Below, piece by piece: positions 11,958 to 23,149 of a stretch of DNA of 64,000 nucleotides. The translations under genes were made by a program, and so were the position numbers. Source of the DNA: Gnetum montanum (Eukaryota; Streptophyta; Gnetopsida; Gnetales; Gnetaceae); assembly GCA_015680685.1 (NCBI GenBank), contig MNCI01002098.1:705307-769306 (forward strand), given 5' to 3'. Numbering within the stretch: the stretch's first letter is position 1; the number at the start of each line of letters is the position of its first letter. Below the pieces are notes generated by a model, which made no database searches, was not told the DNA's origin, and saw only the letters and a list, made by a program, of their open reading frames with translations.

Positions 11958-14900
11958 TGTAACACCCCTATTAATTATCTATAAAATCCTATAACTAACT
12001 AATAGAAATGCTATGAAACCCCAAGGATATGGATTTAACTTTGATTTAGTAATTTAAAAGGAAGTTGTAAAATAGATAAAAATTATTAATTAAAAGCATA
12101 AATATAACAAAGTAATATAGCATAGCAAATTTCATATTGCTCACATATATAACTAAATAAAATTTATTTAAAGAAAAATAGAAATTTACATAGGAACAAA
12201 ATGTAGATGTTGAAAAATTTCACTAGTTGCATCATAAAATAGTATGCAAAATAATGATTCCAACAATATTTGTTTCGTCTCAATTGGTCATCTAGAAATA
12301 AAGATATTCACATTTGAAGTCTACCAAATTAAATAACAAAACTAAAAATAATTAAATAAAATATTAATATATAATAAATAATGAAATAAAATGAAATGAA
12401 GCTTTATTACGTCCAAAGACCCCTAGGATCTATTGGATAGATATTATATTTTCATGAAAAATAAAGATAGACTTTACAAATTGATCAAGCACCAATGGGA
12501 ACAATAAAAACAAATCACATAAGCTTTTTGTTGTAACATTATAAAGTTGTCTTAAATGGGTAGTCATAGCATAAGAAAGAAACCCATGTAACTCATCTTC
12601 AAGGGCTCCTTATATGTATAATCTATAAATGTGCTCTTCTTGAGGAAGTTGGATACATCTTCCACTTTTAATTCTAAGATGCTTGCAATGTCATTGTCCA
12701 AATGGTACAAATGGCAATTTAATATCTATCATACTTTATTATTTATTCATAAAATAGGTACATGACTCAAGTATTTAAAAAATGTATAAAGTTTTAATTT
12801 TACAAAAATACAAAATATATAGAAATTATTTTTCAAGTTTAGAGGGTCCATCTTGTACAAAATTGATCTACCTTTTCTCCTATGTCCATCTTCTAATTTT
12901 TTCATGGCTACTTTGGGTTCTTTGCATTAAAATGTAGGAGGATTCAAAACTCCTTAAATAAGAAAGATTATTTTATGTTCCTCTTCATAGAGCATAGAGG
13001 TTCTAGACCAAAAGTCTTAAGATATTGGATAGACAAAGTTCAATAAAATATTCTAAAATATTTTGAAGTCTAGAAATGCCACAAAATTTCAAAAAATCCA
13101 ATTGAAATCCAAAGAATATATATTTTATCCAAGCATTTCCAAAAGCTATCTCTTGGTTATCTTTATTGCCAAAAGAATATATCAATAGGTCTTGGAGTAA
13201 CCTCATTACTATCATTGGATTATCTTTTTAATTATTTAATATCCAAAGATATGAAAAATTTGTCCAAAAGAATATATATTTTATCCATGCATCTTGGAAT
13301 GCTAACTCTTACTTATTCTCATTGCTAAATAGATACATCAATAGGTCTTGGAATAACTTCACTATTATCATTAGATTATCCTTGTTACCCCAAATGAGTC
13401 ACTCATTGCTAGGTCTTGGTAATAGCCTCACTACTAACATTCTTAATGACTGAGACATACAAATCATAAGAAGGATAAGTCTTAACTATGCCTCACTTAA
13501 CACTACTAAGCTCAACTACTCAGGGCCATGATCTCAACTAGTTTCCCAACCTCACAAGAACTTACAAATCAAAATCCAACATAGGAAATCCATCCAAACC
13601 CTTGTTTCTGTGGGATGATTCCTACTAAAGAACACTTCACTACTACATGTAGATGGGGCTATCTAAAAGATTCATGGCTCCTACAACCAATTGAGTAAAG
13701 GCAGTCACATAAATATTATTATTTTATTCTAAACATTTGAAAGACTTCCAAAATAGCTAAAAATTCATAATAGCCAAAATTTTATAAAAATTCTCATGAA
13801 ATCCTATTTATACTAAGAGTATATCCAAAATAATTATAAAATATTTGAGAACCAAGTTGGGAAAACTTTTTACAATTCCAAAAATTCATTAAAAAGATAG
13901 AAAATGATTTGGACAAAATTAAAATATTGATTTTCCATATAAAAACAAGTTCAAACTCATAAAAATTTAACAAAGTCTTGACATAATAAATAAAATTGTG
14001 GGAAAAAAAAAGCAAAAAGAAAGTGTACAAAATCTACAAGAAGATAGGAGAGTGAAATGGAAAGGAAAGTAAAATAAGATTTCTTATCATGTTGGTAGGC
14101 TTTCAAAATCTTCTTATTGTCTTCCTTTTTCCACCTAATGCTCAAAATTAGTTTTCGTTTCACTTAAACTAAACACGCTAAAAATTCTTCACAGCCTGAA
14201 GTGAGATGTATTGAATATCACAATCTATTTATAACTAGAAATATCATATGCAATGTGATGTAGGCTTGCTACATATTTAAAAATGAAAGAAACATGGCTA
14301 AAATTGGCTTGGAGATAAAGAAATAGGACAAAAAATGATTAATGTTTAGAATAGAAAATAGAAAATTCAAATGCATAGGTAAGGCAACATAAAAGAGAGG
14401 GTAGTGGAATAAATGTATGATAGACATCTTTTATATAAGATTATATGTTTTCTTTAGCTTTTTTTTTTTAAATTTTTTTCAAATAGTCTTTCATGTGACC
14501 ATCTTACTTTAATTTTGATTTTAAATAATGTTTTAACTATTTACATTTTCATATGTTCATTTTCCATTTTTTCCCCTTAACTAATACCCTTTACGTTGAG
14601 GCTTGCATAATAACCATATAACTCTAAATCAAATTTTGTTTGTAATTATGGGATCCTTATTAAGTGCACTATATGACCTCATGCCAAATTCCATTCAAAT
14701 ACTAAAACTTTTACAGTATTTTTAGCAAACTAAAAATGTGATATCTTGAGAACCATAACTTTGATTTTAGTGAACCAAGGGTTAAAACTAATGTTTTTGA
14801 ATATCCTGAACATAGTTGTAAGGTTAGATTGTAGGTAGGACATTATTCTAAAGTACTTTCTTAACAAAATTGACTTATGCAATATTTAGTTATAATTAAA

Positions 14901-15080
14901 AATGAACTCCAAATTCTAGTTTAATGACAAATAGTAATAAGGGATATGGTCTTGGTAGGGTTAGAGTTCAAAATTGCTTCATGAATAGAGTATTATATAA
15001 TCACATATTCATAATAAAAATAAAAGATACATAATTAAATAGGCATAATAAAGATTGGATATATAGAACTGAATGTGCAT
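11958..15080. other. AT-rich region, possibly an old LTR; no gene seen
   Basis: The segment opens TGTAACACCCC, a start often seen in Tekay-type chromovirus LTRs, exactly where the LINE is cut. I could not find a matching LTR 3' end or any protein motif. Open frames here (for example 13794-14030 minus) are low-complexity F/I/L/K-rich readings of AT-rich DNA. Confidence 0.3.
13111..13382. repeat. tandem duplication, two ~115-bp copies
   Basis: The copy at 13111-13226 and the copy at 13267-13382 share, in order, AAAGAATATATATTTTATCC, a TAACTCTT/TATCTCTT tract, TCAATAGGTCTTGGA and TATCATTGGATTATC (or close variants). By eye they are about 80% identical, so the duplication is old. Confidence 0.7.
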
Positions 15081-16038
15081 TAATGAGCGGCTAGGTATCC
15101 CTACGTCCAACCATACGAATCACGAGCATTCATGTGCGACTCGGTCGATATCCGCAGACTGTAAGCACTTAACATACACCAGACTTCTAACCCGTGAAAC
15201 CTTGGGTTGGAACGGTCGTTGTCATCCTAATCTCACTTGTGAGGTTCTATTACATTAGTTAAGTGAGACTAAGGCTAATGATTTTTATATCTTTTTAATT
15301 ATATTTTGGCAACTAATTGTGGTATTGAAAGTAAAGGATAAACTATTATCTAATGTCTAATTATCCTATTTTTATGTTCTAACTACTCCTAGCATAAGTA
15401 TCTAGTCCCATCTTCCGAGCACGTTCTAAGCATTTCCTAACACTGCTGGGTTACCAGACGTTAAGCGTCGCTGGTTTTACCAAGTGTTTGGATTACGTTT
15501 GAGATGGTCATACTTATGTCTTTAACGAACTACGAATGAACCATAACGATTGAAATTATAATAATAAAAACATTAATAATCAACAAATAACTAATAAAGC
15601 ATAACATATTTAAACTATTAGATCAACAAGTAATTAATAAAGCATAAACATTTTAAACTATTATATGTATGAAACAACTAAGTCCAAATGCTACAGGGAT
15701 TGCATGAACAGTTTGTCTTTATTGCCGTCACGCCAATGGGCTTAGATACATCAATGCTCGAATAAAGATCTAATCGCTTTTCATACACCTATTACGGGCA
15801 CTTGGAAAATATTCTATCTCTTGTGGGAGCAAACTGCAAGAGCTTCACTATCACTACTCAAAAGATGTCTAAATGAGACGAAAGGCCCTCATATTTATAG
15901 ATTCGGCAAAGGGGGTTGCGTAAATGAGGCCACGTCGACGTAGGGTGGCTACGTCGACGGGCCTGCGTCGACGCGGTCGTGTATACATGGCTCCGTATAC
16001 GTGGCCCAGTCGATGCATTGACCTTTGACACTTCATCA
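15081..16038 (-). mobile_element. solo LTR F, Athila-like family
   Basis: The 958-bp segment is flanked by a perfect 5-bp duplication TGCAT (15076-15080 and 16039-16043). On the minus strand it begins TGATGAAGTG and ends CGCTCATTA. The conserved U5 end (TAATGAGCGGCTAGGTATCC on the plus strand) matches the other family members. The U3 is unusual in being built on GTCGAC and GTATAC hexamers. No internal region remains, as expected after recombination between two LTRs. Confidence 0.88.
15891..16014 (-). promoter_or_regulatory. U3 hexamer array and TATA box of solo LTR F
   Basis: Hexamers on the plus strand: GTAAAT 15920, GTCGAC 15934, 15953 and 15967, GTATAC 15981 and 15995, GTCGAT 16009. Steps are 14, 19, 14, 14, 14, 14. 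On the minus strand, TATAAATAT starts at 15899, 26 bp after the start of the last hexamer. Confidence 0.75.
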
Positions 16039-16102
16039 TGCATAAAGAATAAAATATGCATAGTCGAATACTTGTTGATAAAACCTATTTTTCAAATACT
16101 AT

Positions 16103-16210
16103 GATATCATATCTACCATATTGCATTTACAATATTGTATCTATGATATTGTAGGCTTACATATGTCATCATTGATGTGATGTAGTGGGTTTTGGTCAAC
16201 ATTATAAATA
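16103..16210 (+). promoter_or_regulatory. U3 hexamer array and TATA box of LTR H
   Basis: Hexamers: GATATC 16103, CATATT 16117, AATATT 16131, GATATT 16145, GTCATC 16165, GATGTA 16179. Steps are 14, 14, 14, 20, 14. TATAAATA starts at 16203, 24 bp after the last hexamer start. Confidence 0.75.
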
Positions 16211-16329
16211 CCAATACTCTGTCATGTCAAAGGAATAACTTTCATCCAACCCTTAGCAAAATTCTTATAGTTTTTTTCTATGAGTTTTACTTAAAGTTAG
16301 AAGTGAATGCCTACAGTGTGGTAACTAAC

Positions 16330-17141
16330 TGATGAGTGGTGAGGTACCCCTACACTCAACCATATGAATACAAGCGTTTCACACACGATCCGGTCGAACT
16401 CTGTAGATGGACTAGTTGTGATATCTAGACAGTTATCCTTAGGTCACAGTTTGCTATCTCTCCATCTGGACTAGTGTTAACTTTGTCATGTATGGTTTAG
16501 TCCAAAGTGAGGTGTATGATGTGTTTCTATGCTAATGCTACTCCTGAAGACAATGGAAGATAATATTAACTAAGCTAAGAGAGAAAGGATGAGAGAGAAT
16601 CTAAGCTAGCCTAAGTGTAATGAGCATCCGTTCCTCAATCATCCATATACATCTTGGACCTCGTGCATGACTACCACTGAGATTACCAAGCATAGATCCT
16701 AGGTACGCTACTAGGTTACCAAGTAGTCACACTTAAATGCTCGTAATCAAGTCGTACTCATTCCATGTTTAACAGGAGTTTAGGGTGAGAAGAGATTAAC
16801 TAAGAAAGTAGTAAATAACAATTAAATAATTAATTAATTAAACTAAGTGAATGTTCCAATGATGAAGTAATCTCGATCTTTATTGCCAGTCATGTGCATG
16901 CCCAAGTATGTCACACTTGAATAAGGATGCCATACAATTACAATCACCACACTACGGGCATACACTAGGAGGAAAAGTGTTGAGAGAAAGAACTACTAAA
17001 AAATTAAATACTTAACTTACCAAAAACTAATGCTTATCAGAACTGTCTACCTCTTATTTATACATGAGGAGACAGGCTACGATACCACATACATGATATC
17101 ACATACGCGATATCGCGGTTGACTAAAATGGTGACTCATCA
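16330..17141 (-). mobile_element. solo LTR G inserted in LTR H
   Basis: The plus strand reads TGATGAGTGGTGAGGTACCC at the left and ends GTGACTCATCA at the right, which is the inverse of the family LTR. It is flanked by CTAAC (16325-16329) and CTAAT (17142-17146). Removing it rejoins H in register with the D LTR. The U3 carries GATACC 17081, GATATC 17095 and GATATC 17109 at 14-bp steps. On the minus strand, TATAAATAA starts at 17062, 24 bp from the last hexamer. Confidence 0.8.
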
Positions 17142-17781
17142 CTAATAGTTGTACGGAGTTTTTATTCAAGTGGATTATACCTGGCCATAATTCATGAGTG
17201 ACAATAAAGATCAAGATTATTTTTTACAATTGCATATCACTTAGTATACTTTTATTTTCTAATATGTTTACTTTGCTTTAAGTTCTTTACATTTTCTAAG
17301 TACTTTACCTTTCGAATGCCCATTAGTAAGGTAGAATAAGTATGATTGGTTTTGAGCATTAAGTATAATCATTTGGTAACCCAATAATGACTTCACTTGA
17401 TTCACTTAGTAGTAAATTCACTTGGTAATCTCAAGAATGGTTATGTGAGACTAGGGCATGTATGGTAAGCTAGGAATAGATGCTTATCGTCATATTCTAG
17501 CATAGATCTACATTTCTATTATTACCTAGATTTAGATTTGATTCTCATTTTTATTATGGAAACACTTAGGATTAATTTCAACCACAACATCATGATATCA
17601 TATACCTCACTAAGAGTTAATACTAATTGTAGTTTACTAACTCAACATGAGAAGACAACGATCATGAACCAACTATCAACCACTAGCATACTTACATTGT
17701 CCATCCATGGATTACAATTTGGTCACACGTGAATACTCGTGACTTGTATGGAGGAGTGTTGGAATGCCTAGCCACTTATCA

Positions 17782-18433
17782 CATGTGTACATATGATAAC
17801 TGATAGAAAAAAACTTATAGGGGTAATTGAATTTCAACATTTAATCATAAAATATATGATCATTATAGGAGCTAATCAAGACTTATCTTTAAGGTATTCT
17901 TAATATATTAATACATAGCATACATAGAATCGATTATTAAAATGACTTTTGTTTAGAGGTTAAGAAGCCCATTACTAACCAAAAAATATTGAACAAATAA
18001 TGGATCATGATCATAAACACTAGGAAGGTCCAAAATAGGTTTGAATTACATTTGTCTAAGATAATTCTTTCTATTCATAATAGACATTCATATTCTACCA
18101 AGAAGAATAGCTTAGGTGGAGGAACCCTTAACAAAACATTATTCTACATATAGGCATACTAGCCCTCTACCCTCTCCATACTTTAAGATGCACTAATGAG
18201 AATAGGAATGAGGCATGTTATAGGTGGCCACTACCTAGATAAGAAAATTATAAAGGCCTATATTCTAGATAAGGCATGGAGCAACATGAACAAAAGAATG
18301 AATAAAAAACATGAGTATCAAAAAGGTAAAAACAATATGATCTATTCCTAATTAAAAATGGTAGGATGTGACCAATAGGTTAGATAGATGCCTATACACA
18401 AGATTCACCTTAAGGAATTTCTTAAATCCATTT
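17782..18433. other. unassigned sequence between LTR H and element E
   Basis: About 650 bp of AT-rich sequence without recognised coding or repeat content. It is probably the target sequence into which E inserted. Confidence 0.3.
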
Positions 18434-19320
18434 TGATAAATCCAAATTTTTTGCAGTAACTATATTGTAGTTACAATATCATATTTACAATGTCATAGAT
18501 ATGTTATTGTATCTCATGATACATTATTGTATAAATGATATCATGGGATGTGTGCCAGCCTATAAAAGAAACACTTAGATGCATGGATCCCTAGTAGATT
18601 TGATAACATACTAGCATAACTCTTTTAGTTTTTTTTTTCATAATTTTAGCTTTTAGTACTTAGTGGTGTCTTCTTGGAGTGTGATGCTAAGTGATTGAAT
18701 GAAGTCTTTATTCAAATGTGATGTACTTGGATGCATTGCATGACTAGAAATAAAGATCAAGATTAATTTCCATCATTACAGCAACACTTAGTTTTATTTT
18801 TGCTTTCATTTAATTTCATGTTTACTATTTTCATAGTTATTGATTTACTTTCAATGCACTTTACTACTATCATGAAGCGAAATGAGTACGGTCGATCTTG
18901 AGCACTTAATGTAGCTACTTGGTAACTCAATAGTACTATCACTTGGTATGCCTTGTATTTTGGTACTTAGTAATCTAGTAATGGTTACATAAAGTCCAAG
19001 GTCTAAACGGTAGATTAGGATCGGTTTCTCATTGCATAGGCTAGATTAGATTTGTTTACTATTACTTAGGTTTAGAAACTATTACTTTTACTTCATGTTC
19101 GCTAGGAGAACTATGGCTCATAAAACATCATCTATCATATGCCTCATCATGAACTAAGCCATTCACATTTAATTTACTAGCTCATGTGGGAAGACAATGA
19201 TCGTGAACTCTAACCAATTATTTGCATAATTACATTGTCTTGTTCACAAAATTTGACTAAGATTATGCATGAACACCTGTATCTTGTATGGTTGGGTGTT
19301 GAGTACTCCACTACTCATCA
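18434..19320 (+). repeat. 5' LTR of element E
   Basis: 887 bp, TGATAAATCC...CTACTCATCA. It carries TATAAAAG at 18561, three CTTGGTAA-like blocks (18917-18975) and the conserved U5 end in which CCATAC/GTATGG precedes the terminal CACTACTCATCA. The PBS follows directly. Confidence 0.8.
18461..18568 (+). promoter_or_regulatory. U3 hexamer array and TATA box of the E LTR
   Basis: Hexamers: TATATT 18461, AATATC 18475, AATGTC 18489, GTTATT 18503, ATTATT 18523, GATATC 18537. Steps are 14, 14, 14, 20, 14. TATAAAAG starts at 18561, 24 bp after the last hexamer start. Confidence 0.75.
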
Positions 19321-19338
19321 TTGGCAGCATTAACTAGG
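19321..19338 (+). other. primer-binding site of E (decayed)
   Basis: TTGGCAGCATTAACTAGG directly follows the LTR. It corresponds to the tRNA-Asp-type site TTGGCG(C/A)CGTTGCCGGGG seen better preserved in A. Confidence 0.6.
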
Positions 19339-19879
19339 ACAAGTCAATTTTATGCTAAGTAATTAATTTTCCAAAGTTCATTGTACCTAAAAATTAAACT
19401 AAAATCTAACAACCATAAGTAAAGCACACTTTTAACTCAAACCATCAAAGAATTGTAACATGGCTTCACATAATGATCAACCATCACCTACTAAGGAGAT
19501 AAGAAGAAGTAGTAACATAATTGTTGATGAAAAATAATGGGGGATGACAATGTAGACACAAATCACTTATGCTCACATTGATCCATACCATCCAAACTTT
19601 ACTTTCATATTCCATTAGGACAAGAAAATGAGGTGGAGAGATATACAATGCAACATAGTCTTGCCTCCAAAACATGCAACACTAAACATGCTACAAATTG
19701 CTCTAAAAAGAATGCATTTGGGCCAGATCTAGGAAGGGAATCATGTGACTCAACGCATGACTAGACCCTATGAACCCACTAAGAAGCAAATGAGAAGAGA
19801 TCTACCATGTAAATAAATCATATAAATAGCAAAGGAAAGTAGAATAACACTTATGTTATCATAGAAGAACTTCATGCTA

Positions 19880-22080
19880 ATCAATTCATTTTAGAACAAC
19901 TTCACTAGAACCATGAGGAGCCTTCAGAGACACCTATCATTAGAGTATAGGAATCTGTCAAAGCCCAACTTCAATCTACTCTGGTAGAGACACATAAGAC
20001 GGAGGCTATTAACTCAAGATACTAGTGGGATGCTAGGCCAAGGGATATTACTAAATCTTACAGGGAGACATATAAGAGTCATGAAAGGAGAACTAGTTAA
20101 CACTGTTCTCCTACCACCTCATCTGCCTCATCACGATTGTTAGAGGACTTTGACAAGAGGAGACATAAGTATAGGGACTTTGATAAGGAAGAAAGGTGAA
20201 CTCATGGACATCATAATAGATATTCTAGATACTCTGATTCAAAAGATGAAGAGTGTGAGAGAAGGAGAAGAAGAGACAGAAGAGAGGATCAGGAGAGGCA
20301 TGAGCATAGAAGGGATCGCTACTACAATAGAGCATACAAACTCAATTATGATAATGAACTTCTAATGGAAACCTAAAGTATGATAAATATTCAAGAAGAT
20401 GTCTACATATCAATCAGGCATGTGAAAGATAGCTAAACCAAATAGCTAGATATGAACAATATGACATGATTTGAAGGTCTTTACAATGTTGATCCCTAGC
20501 ATCACCTTCAAGAATTCCATGATGCCTATGCCCTTCAAAACATAGAGAGTGATTGGTAGAAATTGAAGTTATTTCCTAGAACTTTTGTGAAGAAAGTAGA
20601 AAGTTGGTACATGTTACTGGAACCTGAATCCCTCAGATGCTGGAGTACCATGCTTGAAATCTTTAATGATAGATATTAGACCTATTCACAAGTGTCAAAT
20701 CTAAGAAAACAAATCTAGAACTTGAAACAAGGGACTTGTGAAACCCTTGATACAGTAATAGGTAGATATTATTCACTATTACATAGATGCCTAGGCCATG
20801 AATTTTCATTAAAGAAATAACTTAGGCACATCATAGATGGATTAAGGAGTAAAACTAGAGGGACCCTTGGGGTTTACACCTAGGGAAGACTATCAGAATG
20901 ACTATCCATCACATTCAAAGATTGATTGATCAAGTGGCAAAAGAAGAAGCTAAACTTAGAAAAGAGAATCAGCTGAAGAGTATAATAGGGATTTATCAAT
21001 AAGAAAGAGAGATTCATGAGGGTGTGATACACAAGAGGAAGAAACCTTGGACTGGGCAATTCAAAAAGAGATGCTACCAATCCAAAAATCTATTGTCGAT
21101 GTAACATCATAGGTAGCAAAAATGTGGGATTCAGTTGATGAAAGTTGTACAATAATACTAAAGATTGTGGAGGAAAGAGTAGAGTAAGCCTTTGTAAGAG
21201 GCAAAGACAAAAGAAAGAAGAGAGAACTTGGATGGAAAGGCAAAATTGCTTTAGTATCTAAGGTCTTAGATAGTAGATCTACAGATGATGAAGGTTGCAC
21301 TATGTGTTAGTACGAACATCCTAAAGGATGTTGTTTGATTATGATACATCTACAAGAAATAAGGGCATATGTACTTAACCCCAAACTTGTTCAGAAATAG
21401 ATGCTCAAATGGTTATCTTATCCTTAAGGTAACTACAGACAACAACCTCAATTAATGTGCTATAGTGAACCTTTACCACAACCATAGGAGCAATACCATT
21501 AACAATGACAATAGTTTCAAGTGTGAACCATGCCATCGCCTCACCAACAGTATCCTTATCGACAACTTGGCCTTATGGATACTATGTCCAACAATCTCTC
21601 TCAGTAGAAAATGCTACTATTCAGACTCCATAGTATTATCCACTAGAATATCAATGATTGACATCCCCAAGGAATAATTCAGACTCATACATGCATCCAC
21701 AAGCAACTAATTTTTTAGATTCTAATCCAAATCCTTTTCCACTAGTGTCACCACCTACGAAGCAACAAGAGTCATCATCAGAATCATAGTAGAAAAGAGT
21801 TGCAGTGGTAGTAAATATACAAGTTGAAAATCTCACCAACAATGTTAAGGGCCAAACAAAGAAACATTCTTTCTTTAGGACAAGTTAAGAGAAGGCTCGT
21901 AGAATTAGAACTTCATCAAGACCATCTTCTCCTGAAACAAATCTTCTCACTATTAACAAGTTTCTATCTTCATCAAGTCTAAATATTCAGACTATCATGC
22001 TTCCTAAAATCATTACAAAATGAATCAAGGTAGGACCACTCCCTAAGAGGAGAATCGATCTAGAAATTCCTTTGGTTCTA
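19880..22080 (+). pseudogene. gag of element E (broken)
   Basis: An Arg/Asp/Glu-rich low-complexity segment (20148-20350; it reads like DKRRHKYRDFDKEER and ERRRRRDRREDQERHEHRRD) is followed by the capsid-like core (20470-20880). That core has LQEFHDAYALQNIESDW, then KLKLFPR, WSTMLEIFNDRY, and further on HIIDGLRSKTRGTLGVYT. The same blocks occur in A, C and D. Gag forms the particle that packages element RNA. Several in-frame stops are TAG where relatives have Gln (20557, 20677, 20716, 20881). The 3' part runs into the junction with D at 22084. Confidence 0.75.
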
Positions 22081-22084
22081 CTAA

Positions 22085-23032
22085 TGAATCATCAATTGGC
22101 TAGCATATCGCTGATGCTACATTACATTTGTGATATCATTGATGTTATATCACACCTGTTTGACAAAAAGTCAATTTTTGGTAAGCTAAGATATTAGAGC
22201 TCTGGTATCTTAGCTTCGATATTGCATATTCAATATCGGATCCCATGCTATGTTATCAAATATTTGATATCACAAGATGTGTGTTGGCCTATAAATATAG
22301 CACTTGGATGCAGAATTTGAAAGTTAATTAGTTAATAGAGTAGCTAAATTCTTGTAGTTTAATTCTATAGTCTTAGAGAGCAGTTAGTGAGTGCCCATAG
22401 TGTGAATCTAAGTTAGTTGTGCAATGTCTTATTTGAGTGGCAATGTACCTAGATACATTCTATGAATTATAATAAGATCGAGATTGATTCTTATTCATTG
22501 CAGCATTTTAACGTAGATTAGATTTGCTTTTAATGCAATTTACTTTTCATGTACTTAGTTAATATTTACATTTTCATGCATATTAATGAATTGGTAGAAT
22601 GAGTGCAACTAGTTTTGAGCATAAACACATATTCGCTTGGTAACCCTAGCAACGTTATTACTTAATTTGCCCAATAGCATAGTGCTTGATAATCCCAGTA
22701 GTAGATATGTGGGTTTAGGATGTGTACAACAAGCTACGAATGGACACTCATAACCTATTAGCTAGTTTAGACTTTACTTTCCATTGTTAATTAGCTTAAT
22801 TAATTGATTTCTTTATTACCATTAGGAGTAGCATAAGAAGTATCATATGCCTCACTTTGGACTAAACCATATGTGATAAAGCTACCACTAGTCCAAGTGG
22901 GAAGACAGGGAACTATGATTAAGACATAATGATCTAGATGCCACATCTAGTCCCATCCATGAATTCGATTAGATTGTGCATGAAAACTTGTGAGTTGTAT
23001 GGTTGGGTGTAGGGATACCTCGCCACTCATCA
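22085..23032 (+). repeat. 5' LTR of element D
   Basis: 948 bp from TGAATCATCAATTGGC to CTCGCCACTCATCA, with TATAAATA at 22290. It contains the uninterrupted site TTTCCATTGTTAATT, which in the 3' LTR is split by C. Confidence 0.82.
22104..22297 (+). promoter_or_regulatory. U3 double hexamer array and TATA box of the D 5' LTR
   Basis: Upstream set: CATATC 22104, GATATC 22132, TATATC 22146 (steps 28 and 14). Main set: GATATT 22190, GGTATC 22204, GATATT 22218, AATATC 22232, GTTATC 22252, GATATC 22266 (14, 14, 14, 20, 14). TATAAATA starts at 22290, 24 bp after the last hexamer start. Confidence 0.75.
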
Positions 23033-23051
23033 TTGACACCATTGTAGGAGA
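23033..23051 (+). other. primer-binding site of D (decayed)
   Basis: TTGACACCATTGTAGGAGA follows the 5' LTR and keeps the outline of the tRNA-Asp-type site found in A. Confidence 0.6.
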
Positions 23052-23149
23052 TAGTGCTAATTATGTAGATCAATTATATCAGACAGGATCGTTGTAAATG
23101 CATTAACGAATTATCTTTCGAAAAATATTAAGTCACACACATGATAAAC

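Larger units (their letters stand above)
16076..17781 (+). mobile_element. solo LTR H, split by solo LTR G
   Basis: The two halves (16076-16329 and 17147-17781) align with the D and E LTRs in plus orientation: TGATAAAACC start, TATAAATACC at 16203, a TTGGTAACCC block, and an end in CACTTATCA. Flanks CTTGT (16071-16075) and CATGT (17782-17786) agree at four of five bases, as expected for an old target-site duplication. Without G the LTR is about 890 bp. No PBS follows it. Confidence 0.72.

Noticed and set aside
13794-14163. Open minus-strand frames with hydrophobic content, possible membrane proteins
   Set aside because: The F/I/L/Y-rich composition follows from AT-rich DNA. There is no conserved motif, and overlapping frames are equally open.
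16330-17781. A long inverted repeat (~600 bp arms) resembling a large MITE or DNA transposon with terminal inverted repeats
   Set aside because: The arms are two family LTRs in opposite orientation. G is bounded by CTAAC/CTAAT, and removing it restores LTR H in register with the D LTR, so nested solo LTRs explain it.
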